This document shows positions 40,313 through 48,499 of a stretch of 48,895 nucleotides of DNA, in pieces. Positions within the stretch are counted from its first letter, which is position 1; every line of letters begins with the position of its first letter. Origin of the DNA: Streptomyces sp. NWU339 (lineage in GTDB: Bacteria; Actinomycetota; Actinomycetes; Streptomycetales; Streptomycetaceae); NCBI RefSeq assembly GCF_003143855.1, contig NZ_QFRK01000005.1, positions 1 to 48,895 of the forward strand. Reading direction: 5' to 3'. The notes under the pieces were generated by a model. That model saw only the letters and a list, made by a program, of their open reading frames with translations. It was not told where the DNA came from and did no database searches. The translations under genes and the position numbers were made by a program.

Positions 40313-41227
40313 ATGCCGCGCGAACTCGCTCCCGAGCAGACACAGGGGCTCGTCCCCTCCCCTTCAAGCGAAGCGCCTTCCGCTTCCGCAACATTCCGAT
40401 CCGAGCCGATGACCTCACCCGTCCTCACAATCCCCTCGCACGTCGCCGAGGAAGTGGGGGAACTGGTCAACGAACTCCCGGAGCCCCTGAAAACCGCTGT
40501 CCTTGCCGCCCTCAACACGCCCGACGGCGTGAAAATCACCATGGGCAACGCAAAGGGCGGAGTGATGAAGACGACCATGTCCGTCTACATCGCACTGATC
40601 CTGGCGCTCACCGGAGAACCCGTTCTCCTGGTAGACGCCGATGACACCAACAAAACGTGCCTTAAATGGCAGGCAGCTGCCGGCGAAGACTGGCCGCCTC
40701 TCGTGACTGTCGTTGGCTACACGGGCTCGGCCATGGCCAAGCAGGTAACCGACCTCATGGCGAGGGGATTCAAACACCTCATCATCGACGTCGGACCCAC
40801 CGACAAGGGCGTACTCAAGACGGCTTGGATGCTGACCAAGCGCGGGATCGTGCCCACGCAGCAGCACGTTGGCGACGTGGTTCAGCTGACCACTACGTTC
40901 GATCTTCTGGAGGAAATGGGGGAGCGCATTGACCTGTCGGTCATGCTCGCGAAGTCGTTCCCCAAGCGGAGCAGCTACGCCAACGCCCGTGAGTACATCC
41001 AAGGCTTGATCAATGGCGAGAGCGCCGATCACCCGGATGGCCTACCTTCGGTCGGGCTCCTGGAAGGGACCGTCCCTCTCCTCGAAGGGATCGCAGACAC
41101 CTGGGGGTCCATTCCGGACGACTTCGGCTACTTCAGCTCTGTGCTCGCGGAGGTCCTCGGCGTGCCCGCCTCGGTCATCGCGGAGCGCGAAGCTGCATGG
41201 CTTCACGATGCGGTGGAGGCCCAGTAA
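40313..41227 (+). CDS. parA: ParA-family partition ATPase with atypical Walker A
   Basis: 304 aa from ATG 40313 (MPRELAPEQTQGLV); ATG 40409 (MTSPVLTIPSHV) is an alternative. The deviant Walker A reads GNAKGGVMKTTMS: both Lys of KGGxxKT are there, but the usual Gly before the second Lys is Met. Next strand LLVDADDTNKTCLKW (motif A') and LIIDVGPTDKGVLKT (switch II region) follow. It has no N-terminal HTH, so it is a small ParA needing a separate DNA-binding partner, here the gene that overlaps its stop (TAATG). It segregates the element at division. Confidence 0.8.
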   Translation: MPRELAPEQTQGLVPSPSSEAPSASATFRSEPMTSPVLTIPSHVAEEVGELVNELPEPLKTAVLAALNTPDGVKITMGNAKGGVMKTTMSVYIALILALTGEPVLLVDADDTNKTCLKWQAAAGEDWPPLVTVVGYTGSAMAKQVTDLMARGFKHLIIDVGPTDKGVLKTAWMLTKRGIVPTQQHVGDVVQLTTTFDLLEEMGERIDLSVMLAKSFPKRSSYANAREYIQGLINGESADHPDGLPSVGLLEGTVPLLEGIADTWGSIPDDFGYFSSVLAEVLGVPASVIAEREAAWLHDAVEAQ

Positions 41228-42348
41228 TGGCCGAACCCAAGGGCAAGGGAAAGACGCCCGCCCCGCGTAAGAGGGCTACCAAGGCCAGTGCTGCCTTCGG
41301 GAGGCTCAACCAGCTGTCAGCGTCTGGCGCGCTCTCAAAGATCAACAACGAGGGACCACAGCCAGCAGCAGCCTCTACTGCGCTGAACTCCGACGGTGCT
41401 CCGAAGGCTGACGAGACACCCGCTGCTGGGATCACGGCAGAGGCCGCCCCTGCCTCGACGCCCACGGTCACAGTCGAGCCAGCCGTACCCCCTGCCCCGC
41501 AGCGTACGGAGAAGCCAGCTGCCGCGGCTGAGTCCTTGGCCCAGCCGGCCGCATCTCGAGTCTCCTCAGTCAGCACCGTGCCCGATGCTTCTGCTCCCAG
41601 CTCGAACGTCGGGCACAACGACACCAGCGTCGATCCCGAATCGCCTGCGGAAGCAGTACCCATCCCCTCGCAGGAACGTGATCATGTTGTGCAGAGGGCT
41701 GGGGCCCCCACGATGGGCACCACCCCTGAGCTTCCGAACACCTTGATTCGCGGCCTTTCAGACCCTGCGCCAGGCATTTCAGCGCCCACTGGGGAGGTGG
41801 CGGTTCGCCGGACGGCTGGGCCCGCCTTCCCCGCGTCCAGCGGCTATGCCGAGAGCAAGATGCTCGATGCCCTTCCGCCTCAGCTTGAGCAGAAGGTTCA
41901 GGGCCTGCCAGTGGCCTACTACGAGCTGGCCAAGAGCTACCGCCTGGCCCAGGCCACTCGAACGGGCAAGAAGAACGCGAAGCGCAACATCCGCCTCCAC
42001 GATGAAGTCGCCACTGCGGTGAATCGCCAGATGGTCAGCGACAAGAGGATGCTCGGGCTCAGGGCCCTCAAGCCGAGCCATTACGTCGATGCTGCCATCA
42101 CCCTGGTGCGAGAGGTGCCTGTCGCCGACCTCATCAAGGCCGCGGACGACTTCCGCGACCAGCACCTGGGAGAGGAGGGAGGTTCCGCCTCGGCGAACCA
42201 CTACAGCATCAGCACAAAGAACGACGAGTGGCTCGACGACATGATGGACGAACTCCTCCTGGCGAACACCACAGGTCTCCACGGCCACATGATCAACGTG
42301 ATCGTGCAGTCGCTCCTCGCGCAACTGCAGGCTGAGGCGCCAGCCTGA
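41227..42348 (+). CDS. ParA-partner, probable centromere-binding protein
   Basis: 373 aa; the ATG at 41227 shares one base with the parA stop (TAATG), so the pair is co-translated. Residues 1-30 are Lys-rich (AEPKGKGKTPAPRKRATKAS), as in ParA-stimulating tails of partner proteins. Residues 30-210 are low-complexity Ala/Pro/Ser. The C-terminal 160 residues are folded: KKNAKRNIRLHDEVATAVNR then LGLRALKPSHYVDAAITLVR, ribbon-helix-helix or HTH-like in feel. It does not look like canonical ParB (no GxxRxxA box). The role is inferred from the operon and the flanking GGGACAC arrays. Confidence 0.65.
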   Translation: MAEPKGKGKTPAPRKRATKASAAFGRLNQLSASGALSKINNEGPQPAAASTALNSDGAPKADETPAAGITAEAAPASTPTVTVEPAVPPAPQRTEKPAAAAESLAQPAASRVSSVSTVPDASAPSSNVGHNDTSVDPESPAEAVPIPSQERDHVVQRAGAPTMGTTPELPNTLIRGLSDPAPGISAPTGEVAVRRTAGPAFPASSGYAESKMLDALPPQLEQKVQGLPVAYYELAKSYRLAQATRTGKKNAKRNIRLHDEVATAVNRQMVSDKRMLGLRALKPSHYVDAAITLVREVPVADLIKAADDFRDQHLGEEGGSASANHYSISTKNDEWLDDMMDELLLANTTGLHGHMINVIVQSLLAQLQAEAPA

Positions 42349-42363
42349 TCTGAGTCAGTCTGC

Positions 42364-42398
42364 GAAGGGGTGCGAGCCGAGCTGGCTCGCACCCCTTC
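42364..42398 (+). terminator. Terminator of the par operon
   Basis: 15-bp perfect arms (GAAGGGGTGCGAGCC and complement) with a 5-nt loop, 15 bp after the stop, followed by a pyrimidine-rich run CTCTC. Confidence 0.8.
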
Positions 42399-42430
42399 CT
42401 CTCAACCATAGATTCACATAGTCACAAGCT

Positions 42431-42469
42431 GGGACACGTAGCGGGACACGTAGCGGGACACAGGGACAC
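42431..42469 (+). repeat. Downstream GGGACAC array (candidate centromere/parS-like site)
   Basis: Four exact GGGACAC heptamers at 42431, 42443, 42455 and 42463 (spacing 12, 12, 8); the first two are part of a perfect 12-bp tandem GGGACACGTAGC. Same geometry and orientation as 39835-39873. The rest of 42399-42841 has no gene. Confidence 0.8.
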
Positions 42470-42794
42470 GCGGCACCCTCGGACGCAGAAGAGTCGCCGG
42501 CCCAGCCAGGCGAGCCTCTTCGCGGACGCACCGCAGGCTTCGCTGAGTACCGTATCGACCGCCAAACTGCACGACCCTCGTGCACTCCAAATGCCCTGAC
42601 GCTTCCTTCAGTTCTCTCGGACTCCCGTCCTGATCCTCACCCTTCCGCATGCAAAAGGCCGCCCTACCTGCACTGTTGTCGGCATCCAGTGCTGACTGCC
42701 TCCCTGCCGGCGGGCCGCAACGTCACGCCTGCGACACGCGGGCCTTCCTGGGTTTGCGTCAAAAGTGCGCGAGGGTCGTATGATTCGCAGCACG

Positions 42795-42811
42795 GCACGA
42801 TAGTCTCGTGC
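42795..42811. promoter_or_regulatory. Inverted repeat near the start of the small HTH gene
   Basis: GCACGA-TAGTC-TCGTGC, 6-bp arms, 31 bp upstream of the GTG start at 42842. It overlaps a -10-like TAGTCT, so self-repression by the HTH protein is conceivable. Confidence 0.35.
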
Positions 42812-42841
42812 TCACCACAGCTCTGCTCGGAAGGAGTTCCA

Positions 42842-43354
42842 GTGCCGCCTCGCAGGTCAGCCGTGCGACGAAACGGAACGGTGTCCCAGCGCACCGTGTC
42901 CGAGTGGTCGGGTGTCGGGGCGGGGACTCTCAAGAATCTGGCGCGAATCGGGCTCCTGCCGGAGGCTGACCAGCTTCGTCCTCACGACGTTGTGCTGGCG
43001 CAGGTTGCGGCAGCGCTCGGCGCCACGAGGTCAACGAACAGGGAAACACAGCAGGGCGAGCGCACCACCGCAGCGTTCCAACGTGACTGGGACGCTGTCC
43101 GGATAGTGATGGAACTGCTAGTCGCAGCATCCCAGCCTGGGGGCAAGGACAAGATCCATCCCCGAACGCGGCTCGTGGCCTTCCCCGAGTCCGTCGCCCT
43201 GGCCCACCAGGACTACCAGCTGCTGCAGCTCAGCGAAGAGGCCCTCGCAAGGGACCTGCCGTACCACGTTCTGCCCATTGGAGCCTGGCACGTCAAGCTG
43301 CAGCAACGGCTGGCGGACGAGTTCGACGAAGGAGCCGCCAAGGACGCCGCATAA
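42842..43354 (+). CDS. Small plasmid DNA-binding protein (HTH, MerR-like N-terminus)
   Basis: 170 aa from GTG 42842, set by AAGGAG 5 bp upstream. Residues 20-60 (GTVSQRTVSEWSGVGAGTLK then NLARIGLLPEADQLRPHDVV) resemble a winged helix in which a gain of regulators recognise DNA, but no exact family is recognised. The C-terminal part (HPRTRLVAFPESVALAHQDY, QLLQLSEEALARDLPYHVLP) is mixed alpha/beta and unassigned. Lying just after the second GGGACAC array, it may regulate copy number or partition; that is a guess. Confidence 0.6.
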   Translation: MPPRRSAVRRNGTVSQRTVSEWSGVGAGTLKNLARIGLLPEADQLRPHDVVLAQVAAALGATRSTNRETQQGERTTAAFQRDWDAVRIVMELLVAASQPGGKDKIHPRTRLVAFPESVALAHQDYQLLQLSEEALARDLPYHVLPIGAWHVKLQQRLADEFDEGAAKDAA

Positions 43355-43360
43355 AGCGAA

Positions 43361-43398
43361 CGGCACCCACTGACCTGCCGCAAACAGGGTGGGTGCCG
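43361..43398 (+). terminator. Terminator after the small HTH gene
   Basis: Arms CGGCACCCAC and GTGGGTGCCG (10 bp) with an inner CCTG/CAGG helix, 6 bp past the stop. Confidence 0.75.
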
Positions 43399-43436
43399 AA
43401 CCGAAAAGGCTAAGTAGCCTCTCTCGCCACCCTCGA

Positions 43437-43524
43437 GGTTACCAGCCTCTAGCCGAGTCGTCTCCGCTGACAGGAGCCTCGGCTAGACGTGTCTCCCTTG
43501 TCATGCCCATCGAAACTGGTAACC
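43437..43524. other. Three nested inverted repeats (structured DNA/RNA element)
   Basis: Outer arms GGTTACCAG (43437-43445) and CTGGTAACC (43516-43524), middle arms CTAGCCGAG (43449-43457) and CTCGGCTAG (43478-43486), inner arms CTCC and GGAG (43462-43476). All pair perfectly and in nested order. Such folding fits a small RNA, single-strand origin or transfer/recombination site. No gene uses this DNA convincingly. Confidence 0.6.
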
Positions 43525-43552
43525 ATGATCAACTCCAGGTGCACCATGCCGA

Positions 43553-43581
43553 CGAGGAAGGGGCCCGCAACCCCTTCCTCG
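43553..43581. terminator. Hairpin downstream of the nested repeats
   Basis: Arms CGAGGAAGGGG and complement (11 bp) with a 7-nt loop. It could end a transcript from the structured element at 43437-43524. Confidence 0.5.
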
Positions 43582-44180
43582 AGCAGGCCGTTCCGTGACC
43601 TGTCTCAGTGCCTGCGGCCCCGCCGCAGGGCGCGTGACTCATCCGTCAGCCGGCAAGTTGCTTGTCCTGTCGAGGGCCTCCAAGGCCTAGGGCAACCACT
43701 CGGTCCTCAGGTTGTCGCTCTCTAGCGAACTTTCCTGGCACGCCCAAGTGCGCGTCCACCACGTCCGCCACAGCAACGCTGGCCCACCGCCTATGCCACC
43801 GCAGCACCCACCCAACACACGGAGGTGATGCCTTCCCCAACCGAATAGGTCGTGTCTGGCTGCGAGATCAGCAGGCCAGACGGCGATGGACGTTTCCCTC
43901 TTTCCCCTCGACGGGAGCAGATCATAGCTGCCAGCCAAGGGGCTGGTCTTCTATTGCCCGCGAACGGCGCGTCCCCCTCATCAGAAGACCTGGCCCAACG
44001 ACCCAGTGTCCACGCCTCCACGGCGTGCTCATCCACTGCCCTCCGCGACCAGTTGAGGCGGCATGGCAGCTTCAGGGTGTCCTTGCGGGTGCTGCCGTCC
44101 TCTCCCATGCCCGCAACGAAATGGCGCCCATCACGCACCGGCCTCTATCCCCAGAGTCGATCTTGCAGGTTGACCGGAAC
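43582..44180. other. Non-coding stretch before the large plasmid protein gene
   Basis: About 600 bp. Long frames are present on both strands (plus 43662-44261, minus 43791-44138), but neither has a family motif, a clean start or a protein-like composition. The base composition is less GC-biased than genes nearby. No tRNA seen. Confidence 0.4.
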
Positions 44181-44217
44181 GCGAACAGCCCGGGACTACC
44201 GATCCCGGGCTGTTCGC
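44181..44217. terminator. 15-bp perfect hairpin
   Basis: Arms GCGAACAGCCCGGGA (44181-44195) and complement (44203-44217), loop of 7 nt. Strong enough to end transcription in either direction, yet no gene ends just before it, which leaves its partner unknown. Confidence 0.6.
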
Positions 44218-44344
44218 ACTGCGCGAGAAAAGAGGGGGTCGGTCACCAAATAGCCACCTGATTACCAGCGTCACCGGGTCTGTCTCTCGTGCTTGCCCTA
44301 GCCAGATCGGACCGCGGTGACGGTGCCCCTTTCCCTCCTCGATT

Positions 44345-47038
44345 ATGGAGCAGGTCATCGCTGTCCGTACGAGGGCTGGCTCAGTCATGCCAAAAACGGC
44401 TGATCGGGCGGCTCGTTCCAAGCATTCTGGTACGTCTCCGCGTCACCGTGGGTGGCGGGGACGAGTGATTGAAGAAGCCGGGCCGACCCCGGAGACGGGT
44501 CCTGGTGATCCGTTGGACCTGGGCCGTGGCATGCGCACGAGGTTGCAGGCGGCGCTGGATGCGCTGCTGAGCGACCGTGCTGTGCGTGGGCGGCAAGATG
44601 CCGAGCGGCTGGCCACGGTGGTGCTGCTGGCCAAGGCCCCGGTGGGTTCCTCGACGCTGCTGCTGCGGGCAGGGGAGATGGCCCGGTGGCTGGGCTTCTC
44701 CGAGTCGTACGTCGACCATCGGGTACTGCCGGCGCTGCGTGCGTCAGGGGCGGTCGAGACCTCGGTGAAAAAGAACTCCGAGGGATACGTCAGCGGGTTG
44801 GAGTGGGAGTTGCTCCCGCTGACGACGGCCCTCGACGGCCGGGGAAGCCCGCTGATGCTGAACAAGTCGGAGGCGGCGACGCTTCTGCGGTTGTGCGAGC
44901 GCCTGTTCGGTCCGGGATGGGCGCCGGTGGACAAGCCGGCAACGCCAGCCGGGCTGCTGGGCGAACGGCGGGGGAGGGGAGCTGCGACAGCGCGCCTGGC
45001 ACTGCTTCATCTGGCGTTGCAAGCCCGGGCTGACGGGAGCGTTCGCCTGGTGGGCGGCGCTGTCAAGCAAGGCCACCGGCGAGTCGGTGCGACGGTGGGG
45101 CGGCTGCTCGGCTGCCCGGTCGAGGATGCCGAGCAGGTGCTGGACGACATGGTTGCCGAGGGCGTGGTCGAGGTGCACGCGTCGTCGCCAGGGTCGGGCG
45201 CGGGTGAACGGCTGGTGATCCCTGCGGTCGCGGCCGCCCATAGGCGGGCGCGGGGCTCGGAGTTGTCGTTGGTCGGGAGCGGACTGGGGGAGGGTGTGCA
45301 TGAGGGGGCCTCGGATACTTCCGGCTGTGCGGTGTGTGGTGCCGCCGGAGGAGCGTCGTCCGATGCTCCTCAGACCGTGCTGAAGGGTGACGGCTGGGTC
45401 CAGGAGGGCTTCGACGTCGTCGATGAGGGCTTTTCTCGGGGTGCGGTTGGTGCACTCAGGGATCAAGACTCGCTCGCAGCGAGTCAAACCCACGCCGATA
45501 TGCCCTCTGACCAGGGCAAACGTTCTCCGTTGGAGGGGGGACGCGAAGCGGCCGCTGGTGCACTACACCACGCCCCCCACGCTCCGGTGGTTGAGATAAG
45601 CGGTTCTCTCTCGCTCTCTCGTGGTTTTTCCGGCGAAGCCGATCGCGACTGCGGTGGTCTGCCGGAGCCCGCGGACGCGGGCGAGGACCAGCCGGGCCCC
45701 GACACGGTCGTCGAGGAGACGGTCCCTGGGGGGCAAGGTGGCCCGCTTCGCGGGGAACAGCAGGAAGAAGTCCGCGGTGAGCTGGGCGTGCCGGCGACAC
45801 AGGAGCGGGCATCGGTGGCTGGGCCTGCGGTGTTCGTCCGGCCTGCGTCGCTGCCAGCGGGACTGGAGGCGGTGCTGGCCCCGGTGCGCAGCGTCTGGGA
45901 GCGGATCGCCCGGGTGAGTACGCAGCGGCATGTCGCTACGGCGGTCCGGATCCAGCTCGATGCTGTGCGAGGCATCGTCGGGTCCGAGCACGCCGAGGAA
46001 ATCCTGGCCGAGCGGCTGGAACGACGGCTCGAGCAGCAGATGGGTCGGCCGGTCAGTAATTCGGTGGGCTGGCTGCTGGGCCGCGGTCTGCCGCAGCGGC
46101 AGTGGTGCTGGTCGCAGATGTGCGACGAGGGCCAGCGGATGGACACCGGTGGCGAGTGTCCCAGCTGCCAGGTCCTGGCCGGGGACAGCCGGGCGCTGCG
46201 CACCCGGATCACTGCCGAGGTCGAGCAGGAGATGCCCCGTGCGGCCGCGCAGGTGGTGAGGGCGGAGGTCGAGAAGCGGCTGCATGCGGCGGTGATGTCC
46301 AAGGCCGCTGCGCAGGCGGTGCGTCGGGAGCGGCAGTTGGCCGAGCGGCAGGCCCGGGAGCGGGTGATCGCCCAGCGCCGGGCGGAGTTCGCCGCGACCG
46401 AAGAAGCCCGCCGCGCGGCGCCGTGTGCCGCCTGCGGAATGCCGGATGCCGCCGGGCTGTGCCCGGTGTGCACCTGGCGCCAGGCAGCCGAACGAGCCTT
46501 GGCTGAAGCGGTGGATCTGGCTGTCATGGCCCGCGTCGACCTCACGGACCCGGCTGTAGTCGCCGAGGCGACCGCACGCTGCGCGGCCGACACCCAGGCC
46601 CTGCTGGAGCAGCAGCTCGACCGGCTGCGTGCCGAGGGCGCCGAGGAGGTGGCCCTGGGCTTCGCGGCCCGCGAGATCGCCGAGAAGATCCGCGACCAGC
46701 GGCGGGAGAGCCTGCACGACAGGCTGATGCGTTCCACCGAAGCCCAGGCGGAGGCCGACAGGGCGTACGCGACCGAGCTCCGGACCCACCGGCATCCCGG
46801 CCGGGCACCGGCGGAGACGGCGGCCGAGCGGGCGGCGGACGAGGCCCTGCTGCGCGCGGTGGAAGTCCTGCGCGCCGAGCGTGCCCGGCAGTTGCAGGCC
46901 GTCCGCGGTGAGCGGCCGACAGGTCCAGCGTCCACCGACTGGCAGAGCCGGTTCGCCCAGCTCGTCGCCCAGGAACTCGCCGAGGAGGGCACGATCGAGG
47001 CCGGCGTGCCGATGGCGGAGGCGGTGAACGCCGCATGA
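44345..47038 (+). CDS. Large plasmid-type protein with HTH region and two Cys clusters
   Basis: 897 aa from ATG 44345; ATG 44387 (MPKTADRAARSKHS) is an alternative, with GAGGG 11 bp upstream. Residues about 60-300 look like tandem winged helices (TLLLRAGEMARWLGFSESYV, LGCPVEDAEQVLDDMVAEGV). About 300-480 is disordered, rich in Gly/Glu/Asp. The C-terminal half is helical and carries CPSC (about 605) and CAACGMPDAAGLCPVC (about 694-709), a zinc-ribbon candidate, then long Arg/Glu/Ala coiled coils. It resembles large hypothetical proteins of Streptomyces plasmids, perhaps in replication control. Its stop overlaps the next start (ATGA). Confidence 0.6.
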   Translation: MEQVIAVRTRAGSVMPKTADRAARSKHSGTSPRHRGWRGRVIEEAGPTPETGPGDPLDLGRGMRTRLQAALDALLSDRAVRGRQDAERLATVVLLAKAPVGSSTLLLRAGEMARWLGFSESYVDHRVLPALRASGAVETSVKKNSEGYVSGLEWELLPLTTALDGRGSPLMLNKSEAATLLRLCERLFGPGWAPVDKPATPAGLLGERRGRGAATARLALLHLALQARADGSVRLVGGAVKQGHRRVGATVGRLLGCPVEDAEQVLDDMVAEGVVEVHASSPGSGAGERLVIPAVAAAHRRARGSELSLVGSGLGEGVHEGASDTSGCAVCGAAGGASSDAPQTVLKGDGWVQEGFDVVDEGFSRGAVGALRDQDSLAASQTHADMPSDQGKRSPLEGGREAAAGALHHAPHAPVVEISGSLSLSRGFSGEADRDCGGLPEPADAGEDQPGPDTVVEETVPGGQGGPLRGEQQEEVRGELGVPATQERASVAGPAVFVRPASLPAGLEAVLAPVRSVWERIARVSTQRHVATAVRIQLDAVRGIVGSEHAEEILAERLERRLEQQMGRPVSNSVGWLLGRGLPQRQWCWSQMCDEGQRMDTGGECPSCQVLAGDSRALRTRITAEVEQEMPRAAAQVVRAEVEKRLHAAVMSKAAAQAVRRERQLAERQARERVIAQRRAEFAATEEARRAAPCAACGMPDAAGLCPVCTWRQAAERALAEAVDLAVMARVDLTDPAVVAEATARCAADTQALLEQQLDRLRAEGAEEVALGFAAREIAEKIRDQRRESLHDRLMRSTEAQAEADRAYATELRTHRHPGRAPAETAAERAADEALLRAVEVLRAERARQLQAVRGERPTGPASTDWQSRFAQLVAQELAEEGTIEAGVPMAEAVNAA

Positions 47039-47490
47039 ACCCACTGGCCATCCCACCGACTTCGGCACGGGTGGCTCGACCCGGTCCGCCTGGGCCCGCT
47101 GTACGGCACCGGGGCGTGGTGTCCCCAGGTTCGACCGGGGGAGATGCCGTGACCGCGACGACGAGGACCCGGGCTTCGAGTCCGGTGCTGCCGGTGTGGC
47201 AGCGGCGCCCCATCAGCGGGCGGTCGCTGCTGCTGGAGGGCGACCGAGGGCCGCTACGTGGGGGGCGGGACGAGGCCGACTCCGGCTACCGGCTCACGAT
47301 GGCGCTCGCCGTCGTGTGCTCGCAGCCCGGCCGGGAGTGGTCACCGGCCGACTTCCACCAGACGCTGATCTACACCCAGACCCGCGGCAGCTGGTGGGCG
47401 CGCAAGCTGCGCGAGCGCAAGGGCACCGAGTACGCCGAGCGCAAGCTCACCTGCATGCTGGACAAGGCCCGGGCGTTCATCGCCGGTAGC
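47035..47490 (+). pseudogene. Truncated partner gene cut by IS6
   Basis: ATG 47035 overlaps the preceding stop by four bases; GTG 47149 is an alternative start. The well-formed part is SGYRLTMALAVVCSQPGREW, SPADFHQTLIYTQTRGSWWA and KLRERKGTEYAERKLTCMLD, ending in KARAFIAG where the IS6 inverted repeat begins at 47491. The ORF then runs on into IS sequence. It looks like the N-terminal HTH portion of a plasmid replication-type protein; the remainder is lost. Confidence 0.65.
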
Positions 47491-48354
47491 GGCATTGTCA
47501 CGTTGGCTGACCGGCCTGGGATGATCTTGGAGTTGATCGTGCCGGACAGGGGATCGCTCATGTCGTCCGCGCCGCCGTCGTACAAGGGCCACCGGTACCC
47601 GGTGGAGATCATCGCCCACTGTGTGGCTGTCCTTCCGCTTCCCGCTCAGCTTCCGCGAGGTCGAGGAGCTGATGCTCGGGCGCGGCATGCCCGTCTCCCA
47701 CGAGACGGTCCGCCGCTGGTGCGCGAAGTTCGGGCAGGCCTACGCCGGCGCGCTGCGCCGCCGGCGTGCGAGGCCGGGCGACAAGGGGCACCTGGACGAG
47801 GTCTTCATCAAGATCAACGGAGAGCGGACGTACCTGTGACGGGCCGTCGACGCCGACGGCACCGTGCCCGGCCTCCTGGTCCAGAACCGGCGGGACGCCG
47901 CTGCGGCCCGGCGCTTCTTCCGCCGCCTGCTGAAGACAACCCGCACGGTGCCGCGGGTGATCGTCACCGACCCGCTCCGCTCCTGCGGCGTGGCCCACCG
48001 CGAGGTCATGCCGTCGGCCGGGCACCGCTGTCACCGGGGCCTGAACAACCGGGCCGAGAACAGCCACCAGCCGACGAGGCAGCGCGAACGCGCCATGAAG
48101 GACTTCCGCTCCGTCGGAGGAGCACAGCGGTTCCTGGCCGCGTTCAACGGCATCTCACCCCACGTCCGGCCCCGCCGCCACCCGATGACCGCCCCCGAAT
48201 ACCGCATCGAGATGACCCTCCGCTTCGCCATCCGGGAGCAGGTGACCGGCGTCGCCGCCCTGCCCGCCGCGGCCTGAGCACGAAAGCCGGAACCCGGCCC
48301 CACCACAGCCGACACCCCGTCAGGTACTCACACCCTCCACAACGTGACAGCGCC
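47491..48354 (+). mobile_element. IS6-family element (copy 2), structurally complete but inactive
   Basis: Terminal repeats GGCATTGTCACGTTGGCTGA (left, 47491) and, on the opposite strand at the right end (to 48354), GGGCGCTGTCACGTTGTGGA share the core TGTCACGTTG. The 864-bp length is right for IS6. No target duplication flanks it (GCCGGTAGC left, ACTCCAGCA right). Orientation is opposite to copy 1. Confidence 0.8.
47560..48277 (+). pseudogene. IS6-family transposase, frameshift plus in-frame stop
   Basis: ATG 47560 (MSSAPPSYKGHRYPVEIIAH). A 2-bp deletion near 47620 relative to copy 1 shifts the frame; the correct sequence resumes as FRFPLSFREVEELMLGRGMP. At 47837-47839 a TGA replaces the Trp codon (TYL-stop-RAVDADG; copy 1 has TYLWRAV). 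The rest is open to GVAALPAAA, including the DDE regions DEVFIKING, VTDPLRSCG and NRAENSHQPTRQRERAMKDF. With two lesions it cannot make an active enzyme. Confidence 0.85.
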
Positions 48355-48404
48355 CACTCCAGCAAGGGCTGAGCCGGCCGACCGGCCGGCAGACGGGCGG
48401 GGTC

Positions 48405-48438
48405 GGGCGGTTCGGCCTCCTGGGCGGCCGAACCGCCC
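48405..48438. terminator. Hairpin upstream of rpoA
   Basis: 13-bp perfect arms (GGGCGGTTCGGCC and complement), loop of 8 nt, 62 bp before the rpoA start. It would block read-through from IS6 into rpoA, so rpoA needs its own promoter in the short space 48439-48490. Confidence 0.6.
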
Positions 48439-48499
48439 GTACCCTTCGGGGTGTCTACGGCGTCACATAGCGGACGCCACACACTGGAGGCCATACCTC

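Noticed and set aside
43662..44261. 199-codon plus-strand frame and minus frame 43791-44138
   Set aside because: No motif, no start signal, and the plus frame runs through the perfect 15-bp hairpin.
45484..47109. 541-codon minus-strand frame rich in Ser/Arg/Ala
   Set aside because: Antisense shadow of the coiled-coil part of the 897-aa protein; no start signal and low-complexity composition.
47483..48362. Target-site duplication around IS6 copy 2
   Set aside because: The 8-9 bp next to each end do not match, so a clean transposition scar cannot be claimed.
32066..48499. Complete AICE or conjugative plasmid
   Set aside because: Replication and partition genes are present, but no intact integrase, excisionase, Tra/FtsK-like or Spd gene and no tRNA attachment site was seen in the window.
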